From: Nemertoderma westbladi | Lineage: Eukaryota > Xenacoelomorpha > Nemertodermatida > Nemertodermatidae | Assembly (NCBI GenBank): GCA_032718475.1 | Contig: JAUCBJ010005117.1 | Location: 1-26,787, forward strand | DNA: 26,787 nucleotides | Reading direction: 5' to 3' | Shown here: positions 8,896 to 17,350 of the stretch, one piece after another | How positions within the stretch are numbered: the first letter of the stretch is position 1 | Layout: the number at the start of each line of letters is the position of its first letter | Notes under the pieces: generated by a model | Told to the model about the DNA's origin: nothing | Databases searched by the model: none | What the model saw: only the letters and a program-made list of their open reading frames with translations | Translations under genes and position numbers: made by a program

Positions 8896-8966
8896 TCGTC
8901 TCATTGATCAGATGAGAGAATAATTAGTCAATATTTTTGTCTCATTGATCAGAATGAGACAAAAAT
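8896..8966. repeat. two adjacent palindromes around TCATTGATCAGA
   Basis: 8933-8966 is a perfect 14-bp stem, ATTTTTGTCTCATT, with a GATCAG loop. A related, less perfect one (CGTCTCATTGATCAGATGAG) lies just upstream at about 8897-8916. They may be the ends of a tiny inverted-repeat element, or a pair of binding sites; function unknown. Confidence 0.7.
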
Positions 8967-9224
8967 TTGTCAGTTGTAACTCGGTCTCGCGTCCAGTCCG
9001 AAGTCGTAGATTTCATCGTATTGGCCAAATAAGTTACTTATGTTGCTGCGATTTATTTAAAGTAACTGTATATTTAAAGAAAGGAAACCTATGTGAGAAA
9101 CATCAGAGAAGGTTACGAAAGCTAATGTCTATAAAGATGATGTGGTGTATGGTCCATGGAAACGAACTTAAAACAAACTGTACACTATATTATTACTGTG
9201 TATAATAATACTATAATAATTTCA

Positions 9225-9276
9225 TTTATTTACTTAGATAGATGTGCTACGTAACTGTAAGTTAGTATTGTTTATT
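9225..9276 (-). promoter_or_regulatory. polyadenylation signals for the fibrinogen-domain gene
   Basis: Two AATAAA hexamers on the minus strand lie at 9276-9271 and 9230-9225, about 110 and 155 nt past the stop codon of the 398-aa gene. Either would give a normal short 3' UTR. Confidence 0.5.
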
Positions 9277-9386
9277 ACAAGTTTCTACAGAGAGCAGTTC
9301 CATTTTTATAATAATTACAAGTTTCTACAGAGAGCAGTTCCATTTTTATAATAATTACAAGTTTCTACAGAGAGCAGTTCCATTTT
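9275..9386. repeat. 40-bp tandem repeat, 2.8 copies, forming the 3' UTR
   Basis: ATTACAAGTTTCTACAGAGAG begins near 9275, 9315 and 9355 with an exact 40-bp period, and the copies appear identical. The array abuts the stop codon of the 398-aa gene, so the transcript's 3' UTR is mostly this repeat. Confidence 0.9.
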
Positions 9387-10582
9387 TATGGTCTGTTGTT
9401 CCTTTTAACACAGTTGTCGAGACGGATGTGATTGTTTAGTGGGGATTCTCCACTATAAAATATATATTTGCCCCAGTTGCTTCCATTTTTGCCATTTTCC
9501 ATTGTAACGTAACCATTGAGGTCGGTTTTGGACTCCTTGGTGTGCCACCATCCGCTTTGTCGATCTGTAGCCAATGACCTGCTATCATCATCGTCATTAT
9601 CTCTATCAGTCGTTGAGAACATTTTCTCCTTAGCTTTAGCCATTCCATTATCTAATTTTTTATCGCTACTCGACCATGTTCTGTATTGAAAGGTGTAATT
9701 CGTATCTTCAGAATCGACACTTACATTATAATAAGTTACTGTTTTAGTATTATCGACAGGGGCAGTGAATTCTACGACTAAATCGCATTTCCAACCTTTG
9801 GTTATTAGATGAATGACCTCCAAACCGATCCAGAAGCTTTGATTGCGGACGTTACCAAAACCATATTTATATTCATCCCATACTTTATTGAAATTTATAC
9901 CATTGGAATAATATAATCTTCTCTGTATTACAAGATTAGTGTTTTGGCATTCTAGTTCTTTCTCTAAATGTTCAATGCAAATCACTTCTTTCCCCAGCAT
10001 TTTAGCGGCGCATGGGAAGACATCTAATGTTATCTGAGTGGTATCAGTGATTGTGGCTGTTGTGGAGGCACCATCTGTCTCTGTTGGTGCGGTTCTTTCA
10101 GCGTCCCCGGTTGATGTGGAGGCACCATCTGTCTCCGTTGGTGCGGTACTTTCAGAGGTATCGGTTGTAGGTGAGGCACCATCTGTCTCCGTTGGTGTGG
10201 TGCTTTTGGAGGCCTGCGTTGTAGAGGAGGCACCATCAGTGTCTAAGACTTCTGATATAATTATTGGGGTAATGGTGGTGGACTCAGCTAGTCCAGGTTG
10301 TAACAGCACCATTAATAATATTACAGTTATAATAAATGCCAGAAGAGATGTGATTATTGCGAATGAAACTTTAATCTGATGTTCTGGAGCTTTGAGGATT
10401 CTACATAACCAGTTTGATTGTTCTGAATTGTTCTGCTGTGGTGAGCTCGGAATGTTCACCTCAACGTTTTCCTTTTGTATTTGCGCCGGCCGCTCAACTT
10501 TGTCCAACTCAATTTCTTCTACAGCCGTTGCATAAGAACTCCGTGAAAAAGATTGACTAGTTCCATTAATCAAAGACGTCAT
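9386..10582 (-). CDS. type II membrane protein with Thr-rich stalk and fibrinogen-related domain
   Basis: This is a single-exon 398-residue frame. The ATG at 10582 is preferred over an upstream TTG because it has A at -3. Layout: cytoplasmic tail about 1-71; one membrane helix about 72-95 without a signal peptide, hence type II; Thr/Ser stalk 101-187 with three 18-residue repeats ending APTET; fibrinogen-related domain about 190-395. The domain shows FNKVWDEYKYGFG (231-243), FWIGLEVIHLIT (250-261), the acidic calcium-loop motif DRDND (326-330) and GWWHTKESKTDLNGY (344-358). Such proteins (for example vertebrate FIBCD1, also type II) bind acetylated sugars or other ligands at the cell surface; here that is inference. 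The Cys pair that normally brackets the region after DRDND is absent: no Cys lies between 267 and 390. N-glycosylation sequons occur at 247, 286, 295 and 366. It appears intact. Confidence 0.85.
   Translation of the reverse strand: MTSLINGTSQSFSRSSYATAVEEIELDKVERPAQIQKENVEVNIPSSPQQNNSEQSNWLCRILKAPEHQIKVSFAIITSLLAFIITVILLMVLLQPGLAESTTITPIIISEVLDTDGASSTTQASKSTTPTETDGASPTTDTSESTAPTETDGASTSTGDAERTAPTETDGASTTATITDTTQITLDVFPCAAKMLGKEVICIEHLEKELECQNTNLVIQRRLYYSNGINFNKVWDEYKYGFGNVRNQSFWIGLEVIHLITKGWKCDLVVEFTAPVDNTKTVTYYNVSVDSEDTNYTFQYRTWSSSDKKLDNGMAKAKEKMFSTTDRDNDDDDSRSLATDRQSGWWHTKESKTDLNGYVTMENGKNGSNWGKYIFYSGESPLNNHIRLDNCVKRNNRP
10058..10237 (-). repeat. coding minisatellite in the stalk (54-bp units)
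   Basis: Three full units and a partial fourth of 54 bp encode 18-residue repeats that begin DGAS and end with PTET (residues 116-176). In-frame units make length variation between alleles likely. Confidence 0.85.
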
Positions 10583-10591
10583 GATCAACTT

Positions 10592-10637
10592 GAGGTCTAG
10601 CGATCTACAGTAGTGAGGTCTAGCGGTCTACAGTAGG
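10592..10637. repeat. 23-bp direct duplication in the 5' leader
   Basis: GAGGTCTAGCGATCTACAGT at 10592 recurs 23 bp later as GAGGTCTAGCGGTCTACAGT (10615). It sits between the TATA-like box and the ATG of the 398-aa gene. Confidence 0.8.
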
Positions 10638-10679
10638 TATACTTGAATTATTAATGTTAAATAGTCGAGTGAATAGTCA

Positions 10680-10685
10680 TTTATA
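10680..10685 (-). promoter_or_regulatory. TATA-like box
   Basis: TATAAA on the minus strand, about 98 nt upstream of the ATG at 10582. That would give a leader of roughly 65-70 nt containing the 23-bp duplication. AT-rich surroundings make chance occurrence possible. Confidence 0.4.
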
Positions 10686-10689
10686 TTGT

Positions 10690-11326
10690 TCGATGTGAAC
10701 TTTTTTACGCTGTCTGTAATTGTGGTCTACGACCTGAAATCTATACTCATTCATTCCATTAAAAAAATCTTTCTAGCGGTGATCGGATTGAGAGATAAGT
10801 TAATTTACAAAAAATATAACTATAAATTAAATTTCTAACCTACATTATTTAGCAGGCCGAACTGTGACAAATAAAATGTTCTAGAACAATTATTATTATA
10901 GTGACAAATAAATGTATCAGAAATACAACAGAAAACTATTAAGCGAGTCATCATAATCTAGCCAAAAGATGGTTCAACCCATAACAAATTCGAAATTAAT
11001 CCAAACCAATTATTTTTCTATATTACCTTGTTGATAACCCAAAAAGTCTATAAAATATATGTATTATGCGAATAATCCGTATATGATCTGTTTACAAGAT
11101 AATAACCAATACACAATACACATCTTCTAGATACGATCTGATTCACAACTTGTGGGCTTCCCCACTACAATAATAACACCAATTATTCTCAAATTAGTTA
11201 ATAAACCTACTGTAAAAATAAAAATATAATAAATTATTTACTTTACAGGACTGCTGACTTTACTTTATAAGATTTTAGCCTATTCTAATAAATGTTGATA
11301 CCCATCTGTCAGAAGAGGGTCAACCC
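10690..11326. other. unannotated AT-rich spacer
   Basis: Only scattered TTCTAGAA words were seen (for example near 10880); no gene was recognised. Confidence 0.5.
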
Positions 11327-11419
11327 CTACCAAAGCTTTCCGAGTTCTTTCCAGGCTCGTCTGTTTGCAGAAGACCACTCAGTCGTCGTTAGACCTTTGC
11401 GTGTCCGTCTCAATCTCTT
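11327..11419 (-). pseudogene. possible LINE C-terminal relic
   Basis: The minus strand gives about 30 residues with RRTRKGLTTTEW and ANRRAWKEL before a TAG at 11329-11327. The W-then-(D/N)RRAWK spacing is typical of the extreme C-terminus of LINE ORF2 proteins. It is too short and decayed to assign to a family; chance similarity cannot be excluded. Confidence 0.3.
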
Positions 11420-11536
11420 TCAGGATCGGTCATCAGGAATTCAAGCGGCTTGGCTCAGGCTCCGTGCATTTTTTGCCGTGCTTTTAATTAACTTAATTTG
11501 ACTTTTTTCCTTTTGCACCTCAAAAAATTTTTGACT

Positions 11537-11730
11537 ATTTTTTAAATTACTAGCAATTTTAAATTTGAAAAATAACTAGTTATATGTTCTAGAACATTAT
11601 ATTTTTTATTTTATTTATGTTCTAGAATAGTGTATAATATCAATATTTTGTTCTAGCTAGAACTCTACAATGTTACCAAGGTAACAATGATTTATGTTAT
11701 AAAAATGTAGTGTTATACAGAACTGTTGTT
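11537..11730 (+). repeat. dispersed TTCTAGAA-rich repeat, copy 1
   Basis: About 195 bp matching 17351-17545 in the same orientation. Shared blocks in order: AAATTACTAG, GAAAAATAACTA, TTCTAGAAC, ATGTTCTAGAATAGTGTATA, CTAGAACTCTA, AATGTT, ATGATTTATG and TATAAAAATGTAGTG. It contains palindromic TTCTAGAA words followed by a TATAAAAA box. It is non-coding, and no flanking duplication was found. Confidence 0.75.
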
Positions 11731-12234
11731 ACCTTTGATTATTTACGACTCGTCCATAGTTAAGTAATCCAGATATTACATAATCCAGTTAGTACAACAT
11801 CCGAAAGTAATTTTGAGCATACAGTATTGTAGGCCATCCGCTACGTATTTGCGGCAATTTACGTTTATTAATACCTCAATTATTCATCTTAACAGGGGGC
11901 CTGTTATGACTTCAGAGTGTATGCAGGGCCTGTCAGCGGTCTGACATTCTGATATAAACATACCAAAGTCTGAATGTAAAAGCCGTAGGTCAGTCAGCTC
12001 AATGTATTCTTTCAGTAGATTTGTAAAATGTATAATGTATTCTTTCAGTAGATTTGTAATTCAAATTTCCCTCTCACCTGAACTGTACTAACTACTATAT
12101 TGATTGTAAATCTAATGTACATAGGCCTACTTCACAGAATATATCACCCATTATCTGACATAAAACAATGTTAACACGCTGTAAATTCAGCAAGTATAAA
12201 CTTTACAATGTTATTGAAAAGGATTTGAGTTTAC

Positions 12235-12713
12235 GTTGTTATCAACAGCGACACCATTGACCATCACTTTGGCCCCATCGTGTGGTGTATCGACCACAAC
12301 AATTTTGGCCCATGTGAAGAATACCAGACTTTCTGCCGTTATATTTCACTTTGCAGTTACCCCCATGTGAAGAATACCAGGTTTTCACCAAAACCACAGG
12401 TTACAGAAGGGCTGAATCTAACCAAAACAATAAACGAATTAGTATATGTACAGGTTATAAGACAGAAATAAGCGCTATAAAACACTTAATAAATATAAAT
12501 TAAAAAAAATAAAAAATCTTCATATATAAAATTCCAATAAAAAGTCGACCGAAAAGTGAAATCCTGGTATTCTTCACATGGGCGACAATTTTACCGTCCC
12601 CGCCAGTGCGCACGTCAATCATCAGCTTCCCGTCATTACCACCCGGAAAAACGATGTCTTCCATTCCAATAATTCCCCTTCGGGCAGATCCATCGTATTC
12701 CGCTTCCTTCTTC
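12235..12713 (-). pseudogene. host-like coding exon split by a transposon
   Basis: On the minus strand an AG acceptor (intron ends at 12714, after a T-rich stretch) opens a frame reading KKEAEYDGSARRGIIGMEDI, then VFPGGNDGKLMIDVRTGGDG and KIV at 12585. The frame resumes beyond the 12307-12584 insertion with VVDTPHDGAKVMVNGVAVDN and stops at a GTAAAC donor (12234). Counting the 8-bp target duplication once, the exon is 193 nt and the frame is continuous. Codon content is GC-richer than the surroundings. As it stands, reading through the insertion gives about 29 foreign residues and a TAA at 12502-12500. I do not recognise the protein family, and no partner exons were found. It is either a broken gene or a gene with a polymorphic insertion. 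Confidence 0.65.
12307..12584. mobile_element. 278-bp non-autonomous DNA transposon with 8-bp target duplication
   Basis: The terminal inverted repeats read GCCCATGTGAAGAATACCAG at both ends (left from 12308, right complement ending 12583). The element is flanked by identical ACAATTTT direct repeats (12299-12306 and 12585-12592). A third copy of the terminal sequence lies inside at 12362, in the left orientation. An 8-bp duplication fits hAT, P or Merlin-type superfamilies; the ends do not match the hAT consensus clearly. There is no coding capacity. It sits in a coding exon. Confidence 0.8.
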
Positions 12714-12896
12714 CTAAACGTTGGGTAAAAATATAAGACTGAAACTAAATTATGTAGGGCTACATGTAGGCTTAGGCCTACACTTACCCTACTTAAACCA
12801 AAGCTTACCCTACTTACGACCTACAGTACGTACAAAATGTGCTGCATTCTAAGCAACAACAAGCCTGCCAACCGTGCAGAATAAAGCAATAATACT

Positions 12897-13345
12897 AAAT
12901 GGCTGAAGGTTTTCATTTCAGACAATTCTGAAATATTTCCATTACAGCCCACTATTGGTAGACTGGAGAACTGCAGATGGATTAGAAACCGCAAAAAGAA
13001 GCAGAAAATATAATGGTAGACGACATATCTGCCAGGTTTCAGATTTTAAACTGATTAAAATCAAGTAAACTGTGGGAGGCTTTAACTTTAGACAGTTCTC
13101 CCTCTCGCAGAATACCTGGAGAGCTGAGACCGATGACCTCCTTCACAAAGACGCAGCATGTGGTATACAGTGCAGTAATACATATAAAGACATATACATA
13201 CAGTACATAGTGTATATTAAAGACAATCAAAGATCAAGGAAATGGGAAAGGTTGTCACTTTCGGACATTTTTCCGCTAGCGGCAAACTTGAGAACAGCGG
13301 ACCGTTTACCGTCCCCACAAAGATACAGGCTATGTTTCCAGTAAA
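12897..13345 (+). repeat. CTAGCGG monomer array, three diverged copies
   Basis: Anchors lie near 12954, 13105 and 13277 (steps 151 and 172). Each follows a TTTCAGACA/TTTAGACAG block and precedes GACTGGAGAACTG-like and CACAAAGACGCAGC-like segments. More diverged than the 1-2 kb array. No terminal inverted repeats were recognised here. Confidence 0.75.
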
Positions 13346-13505
13346 AGTAAATTTTCTTCGGCCGCTAGACCAGGGATTACGCACGGATGCAAGGCAGAGA
13401 TGCGCCCTGGGTGGTCCCTTTAAAGCATTCGTGCCGAAACGAAAACTGCCCTGGCCCATGTGAGGATCGAACCCACGACCTACGGGAGATGTTCCCCACA
13501 TACCG
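13346..13505 (-). repeat. tRNA-derived SINE-like segment
   Basis: The minus strand carries GTCGTGGGTTCGATCCTCAC (about 13481-13462), a near-perfect tRNA T-arm/B-box with a closing GTG-GG/CCTCAC stem. It is followed by about 100 bp of non-tRNA sequence (GGGCCAGGGCAG through GGTCTAGCGGCCG). No convincing A-box was found just upstream. Probably a SINE fragment rather than a tRNA gene. Confidence 0.45.
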
Positions 13506-14720
13506 GTACTGTTGTTTCTTTGCATTCTGGATACTGGTGCAGTTCTCTCTCTGTATATTCGTATATTCTTTTACCTGAAGAAGCCCTGTTGGGTGAAAGC
13601 TCGCAACTGTTGTTACCCTTTCTTTTTGGTCACCTGAGGTCTCCCAGACATTATCTCAACTCAATTATGATTACTACGGTGACGAGAGTGTTCGCGCTTT
13701 TAGACCTTTAGCAGTTTAACCTGCCAAATTTAGGTGTCTTCTAGTTTATAAATCGACTTTAGCCTATAACAAGTATTTGGTGCACATAAAGTTACATTAG
13801 CCGAAGCCAGCCTATGCGCGACCATTCACCCACGGTTAAGGGAGACTGGATTCGGATGCTCTGACCTTATTGCGGTGTAGACTTACTGTATTATTCGATA
13901 ACTTCGTTACCATAATATCTCTGACAAATATTATTCACTTTCGGGAAATATTAACAGTTCCTTTAGTACGTGGCGCTCTAAGTATGTAAACAGAGTTATG
14001 ACTTACACTAAACACAACGGGATGGCTAATGATTTTCGTATAAAGCGCATTCTTTAGGAAATGCTTTGTTATCTGTCATACTCATGCACACTACCGCACA
14101 CTGCTGCACACTGATCTGCCGACCTTCACTAAATTTGATCATATATAAGGAGAATAGCAACTGACACATGTAGGGATTATGAAATAGCATTCAATTCACT
14201 CCAAAACCACTATAATGTAAGTCGCAATTGCTATATGTAACGGGTCCCTCTTACCTTCAGTATATCAAGAAGATTTGGGTTTTATGATTATTTATCGATA
14301 TTCTCCAAATATAACAACATATCCATCAACTTATAACAATTAATAACCGACAGTAAATAGCAGTAAAATAATGCGGTGAAAGGTATGTATAGTATGATTG
14401 GACTGGTTTGATATATATGTATGCCAGTTTGATAACAGTTATACGTTCCTATAATCAAAGCCGTCTAATGTTTGGCTAAAGTCTGAAACTCAGAATAATT
14501 CCAAAGCCGATGTTCTGGGCTCAGGAAAAAGGTAAACAAAGACCGTAATGCATTGCGCGATCTTCCGTAGGCTTCTGTACAAGATAAAATGAAAATCGCT
14601 CTGATTGGTCGAGTGAGCTGAACAAAGAGAGTTAAGAAAGCTCCACATCGACATCAAAATCAGCTGATAGATTTCGTCATCTGAACCACACTGTATTAAG
14701 AGTATTTTGGCGTATTGCGG
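13506..14720. other. unannotated spacer
   Basis: No gene, RNA or repeat array is supported. The minus-strand frame at 14756-14490 has no recognisable motif and enters the minisatellite that follows. Confidence 0.5.
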
Positions 14721-14723
14721 CAT

Positions 14724-14893
14724 AAAATGGCTTGTTATGTCCGCTAAAGTACACATACAGAAAAATGGCTTTTTATGTCCGCTAAAACACCTACACAGTA
14801 AGAAAAACGGCTTTTTATGTCCGCTAAAACACCTACAGAGTACTTTGCGGGGAAAATGACTAGTTATATCCGCAAAAGCCTTTACAGAGAGCG
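14724..14893 (+). repeat. minisatellite, four copies of ~40-50 bp
   Basis: Copies of AAAATGGCTTNTTATGTCCG followed by CTAAAACACCTACA begin near 14725, 14761, 14803 and 14850. The last is diverged (AAAATGACTAGTTATATCCG). Confidence 0.8.
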
Positions 14894-15090
14894 CGACAAT
14901 TTCTTACAGTAGGAATTAAAGCGCCAACATTTTGTAACAATAATATGATTTTGCTAATAAGTGTAACACATAATTCTCCACGTACCTCCTCCCGTCCGGT
15001 ATATGTGCGCGCGTAAGTGCAAAACCTTCCGTTTCCACAATAAGAAAATTCAGCAGCGATTTTCCTATTCTAAATAGCTAAATAAGCTTC

Positions 15091-15200
15091 ATGGATGGCT
15101 TGCTTGAGCATGTGGATGACTTCGGCTACTTGGGATCATGGATCCGGATGTCAGATGAAGACCATCGGATACGTAAGGAGAAGGCATGGGTAGGATCTCC
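15091..15200 (+). pseudogene. LINE internal fragment on the plus strand
   Basis: The plus strand reads LLEHVDDFGYLGSWIRMSDE, then HRIRKEKAW. This is the same segment found in the LINE at 18300-18190 on the minus strand (LEHVDDFCYLGSWIRKSGG and RKGKAW). It belongs to the region between the reverse transcriptase palm and the C-terminus. The fragment is about 110 bp, ending where the next repeat element begins near 15216. Confidence 0.65.
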
Positions 15201-15269
15201 TATCTTCATATATGAAATGGGGCCTTCGCGCAACACGTGACAAAAAGTGATTTACCTTAATCACTTTTG

Positions 15270-15291
15270 CCCCCCCCCCCCCCCCCCCCCC
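15270..15291. repeat. C22 homopolymer
   Basis: Run of 22 C immediately before the minisatellite. Same apparent length as the run at 1254-1275. Confidence 0.9.
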
Positions 15292-15602
15292 TAGCGGCGG
15301 GCTGAGTAGCTGCTTTTACCCCCTAGCAGCGGACTGAATAACTGCTTTTACCCCCTAGCAGCGGACTGAATAACTGCTTATACCCCCTAGCAGCGGCCTG
15401 AGTAACTGCTTTTACCTCCTGGCGGCGGCCTGAGTAACTGCTTACCCCCTAGCGGCGGACTGAGTAACTGCTTTAACCCCCTAGCGGCGGACTGAGTAAC
15501 TGCTTCTACCCCCTAGCGGTGGACTGAGTAACTGCTTTTACCCCCTAGCGGCGGCCTGACTAACTGCTTACCCCCTAGCGGGGGCCTGAGTAACTGCTTT
15601 GT
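15289..15602 (+). repeat. 30-32-bp minisatellite, ten copies
   Basis: The unit is CCCCCTAGCGGCGGACTGAG followed by TAACTGCTTTTA, with variants (CAGCGG, GGTGG, CTTA). Units begin with the C-tract at 15289 and continue to about 15602. The unit aligns with CCCTCTAGCGGCAGACTGGAGAACTGC in the ~150-bp monomer. Confidence 0.9.
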
Positions 15603-15776
15603 AGGAAATTGTAATTATATACATATACACATAATTTCAATTGGGTTGAATAAATATGACGGAAGAGACAGACATACAATAAATTACAGACACCACAGAC
15701 GTCAGAAAATGTCTGTTTGAAACAATTGTGTGTTCTTATTATACTGCAATTTAGTAGATAAATGTACTTAACTAAA

Positions 15777-15812
15777 ATGGACAGACAGACCGATAAACAG
15801 ACAGACAGATAT
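15777..15812. repeat. GACA-rich simple repeat
   Basis: GGACAGACAGACCGATAAAC followed by AGACAGACAGAT. Open frames here (VCLSVCLS-type peptides on the minus strand) come from the repeat. Confidence 0.8.
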
Positions 15813-15819
15813 AAATTAA

Positions 15820-16075
15820 TTTGCTGTCCACCACTTCTATTCTCACCAGCCGGATACCACAGGTTGAACCTGCCAGTGGAAACTGGCCCAGCAAGCATCA
15901 GGCAGCGTCTCTGCTGGGTGATGCTGGGTTTTGGCAATGATATGTTACTGTACCATAGTTGCATAACACATCATTGCTTATTTGTGCGTCATATGCAACG
16001 TTATGCAAATTATACAATTTATCCTTGAATAGTCTTGATTTACTTGTAAGAATTTTATATTTCATTGATAACAAT
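15820..16075. other. unannotated spacer
   Basis: No gene is supported. GAATTTTATATTTCATTGATA near 16048 recurs at about 16691 on the far side of copy C, hinting that this stretch and 16600-16800 are a duplicated pair. Confidence 0.4.
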
Positions 16076-16580
16076 TATACACGAAGTGGGGACTTCGCGC
16101 AGCACGAAGTTGGCAGAGCCTTAGCGAATTGACACTGTTAGGGGGTAGGTCAATTTATGCAAATAGTCACGTTGGCCCTCTAGCGGCAGACTGGAGAACT
16201 GCAGATGGATTCGCCTCCTTTGAAAGTCACAGCTAATGGTCTAATACATATCTGCCAAGTTTCAGCTTAAACGGATTAAAAGCAAAGAAATGGGAGGGCA
16301 TTTAATGTTTAGACATGTGGCCCTCTAGCGGGAGACCATTGCACTGATGGTGTCTGAAAGTCTCTCAAAAATGTCAACTTTTGCTCATATTAATACCTAC
16401 AAATTTTCAACTTGGCAGCTTTAAATCCTACAAAGTTATTAGCATGTCAAAATCGTAACGACGACGACGACGACAACGACGACGACGACGACGACAACGA
16501 CGACAACTATTTGCATAAATTGACCCACCCCCTAACAGTGTCAATTCGCTAAGGCTCCGCCAACTTCGTGGCTCGCCGCA
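16076..16580 (+). mobile_element. CTAGCGG-family transposon, copy C, with 64-bp terminal inverted repeats
   Basis: The inverted repeats lie at 16104-16167 (ACGAAGTTGGCAGAGCC to GCAAATAGT) and 16506-16569, with two mismatches in 64 bp. Outside them is TACACGAAGTGGGGACTTCG on the left and GGCTCGCCGCACAATA on the right, partly matching each other. The interior holds two CTAGCGG monomers (anchors 16181 and 16326, step 145) and a CGA microsatellite. This is the most complete copy and shows that the monomers are cargo of a cut-and-paste-type element. No transposase; superfamily not determined. Confidence 0.75.
16457..16505. repeat. (CGA)n microsatellite
   Basis: ACG/CGA triplets with CAA interruptions, in the same position as in copy A. 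Confidence 0.85.
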
Positions 16581-16594
16581 CAATACAATATAAA

Positions 16595-16800
16595 ATGGGC
16601 AGAGAAACTGACAGACAATCAGTCAGACAGGCCGACAGACAGGGTACATTTATCATGATACTGAACTTGGATTGTCTTGTTTTACTGATATGAATTTTAT
16701 ATTTCATTGATAATTGTAGCATACCTGAGAAACAGACAGATGGCGGACAAACGGACATACAGACAGACAGACAACCAGACAGACAGACAGACGGACATAA
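16595..16800. repeat. GACA-rich simple repeat region
   Basis: Two clusters of GACAGACAGACA-type repeats (about 16600-16645 and 16730-16798) are separated by unique AT-rich DNA. Confidence 0.75.
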
Positions 16801-17067
16801 ACGTCGTATAAATTTCAGAGACCTCAAACGTTATAAAATATCTCAAGTAAGCAATTGAGGGTGCATACACTGCAAAGTAATAGATACAATATACTTATGT
16901 ACCATAGTTTGAAAATTGACTGACACATTTGACTTACAGCCAGACGGACATGTGCGTATATCTTTTTACAAGTTTATGTCCGATCGGTAGAGCAACTATA
17001 TGGGGAAATTATCACAAAAATTATGCAGCTCAGCTCAAGTCTTACCATTTTTTCACAGCACCAGCGC

Positions 17068-17127
17068 AAACACCGGGGTGGGGGGGGGGGTCGAATCGAC
17101 CCCCACCCCCGGGCTCTAAGAGGGTTA
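17068..17127. repeat. G/C-rich hairpin ending in GGGTTAA
   Basis: CCGGGGTGGGGG...GTCGA is followed directly by TCGACCCCCACCCCCGGG, an almost perfect hairpin. The plus strand then reads AGAGGGTTAA. This may be the end of a TTAA-type transposon, but the partner end was not found. Confidence 0.45.
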
Positions 17128-17350
17128 AATATTGAATTTAAATGGATGTGTTGTGAGTAAAGAACCAATGAATATTGAAAATTTGTATATTTCTAACATA
17201 TATATACCGGTAGCTAATTTTTTTTGTATTAAAATAGCTAGTAAATTAAAAAATAATTACTGAATAAATATTTTTTTGAATAAATTTCTGAATAGATTTA
17301 AATGAATATTGAAAATTGCCAAACTAACAAAATGAATAAAAAAATTTTAT

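Larger units (their letters stand above)
15216..15605 (+). mobile_element. CTAGCGG-family element, copy B (minisatellite form)
   Basis: The left end GAAATGGGGCCTTCGCGCAA and CACGTGAC match copy A's left end. A TAATCACTTTT block and C22 follow, then ten 30-32-bp minisatellite units. No matching right end was identified. It appears to be a family member in which a short piece of the monomer has been amplified. Confidence 0.6.

Noticed and set aside
8945-9205. Plus-strand 86-codon frame
   Set aside because: No motif, begins in a palindrome and overlaps nothing with coding character; likely chance.
10465-10582. Tyrosine inhibitory motif in the receptor's cytoplasmic tail (Tyr 17)
   Set aside because: The residue at +3 is Ala, which does not fit the immunoreceptor tyrosine motif consensus.
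13440-13505. Functional tRNA gene on the minus strand
   Set aside because: A good T-arm is present but no A-box, anticodon arm or acceptor stem can be assembled around it.
14490-14756. Minus-strand 88-codon frame
   Set aside because: No recognisable domain, and its start lies in the minisatellite at 14724.
15575-16827. Cys/Ser/Val-rich VCLSVCLS-type open frames
   Set aside because: Readings of GACA simple repeats on the opposite strand.
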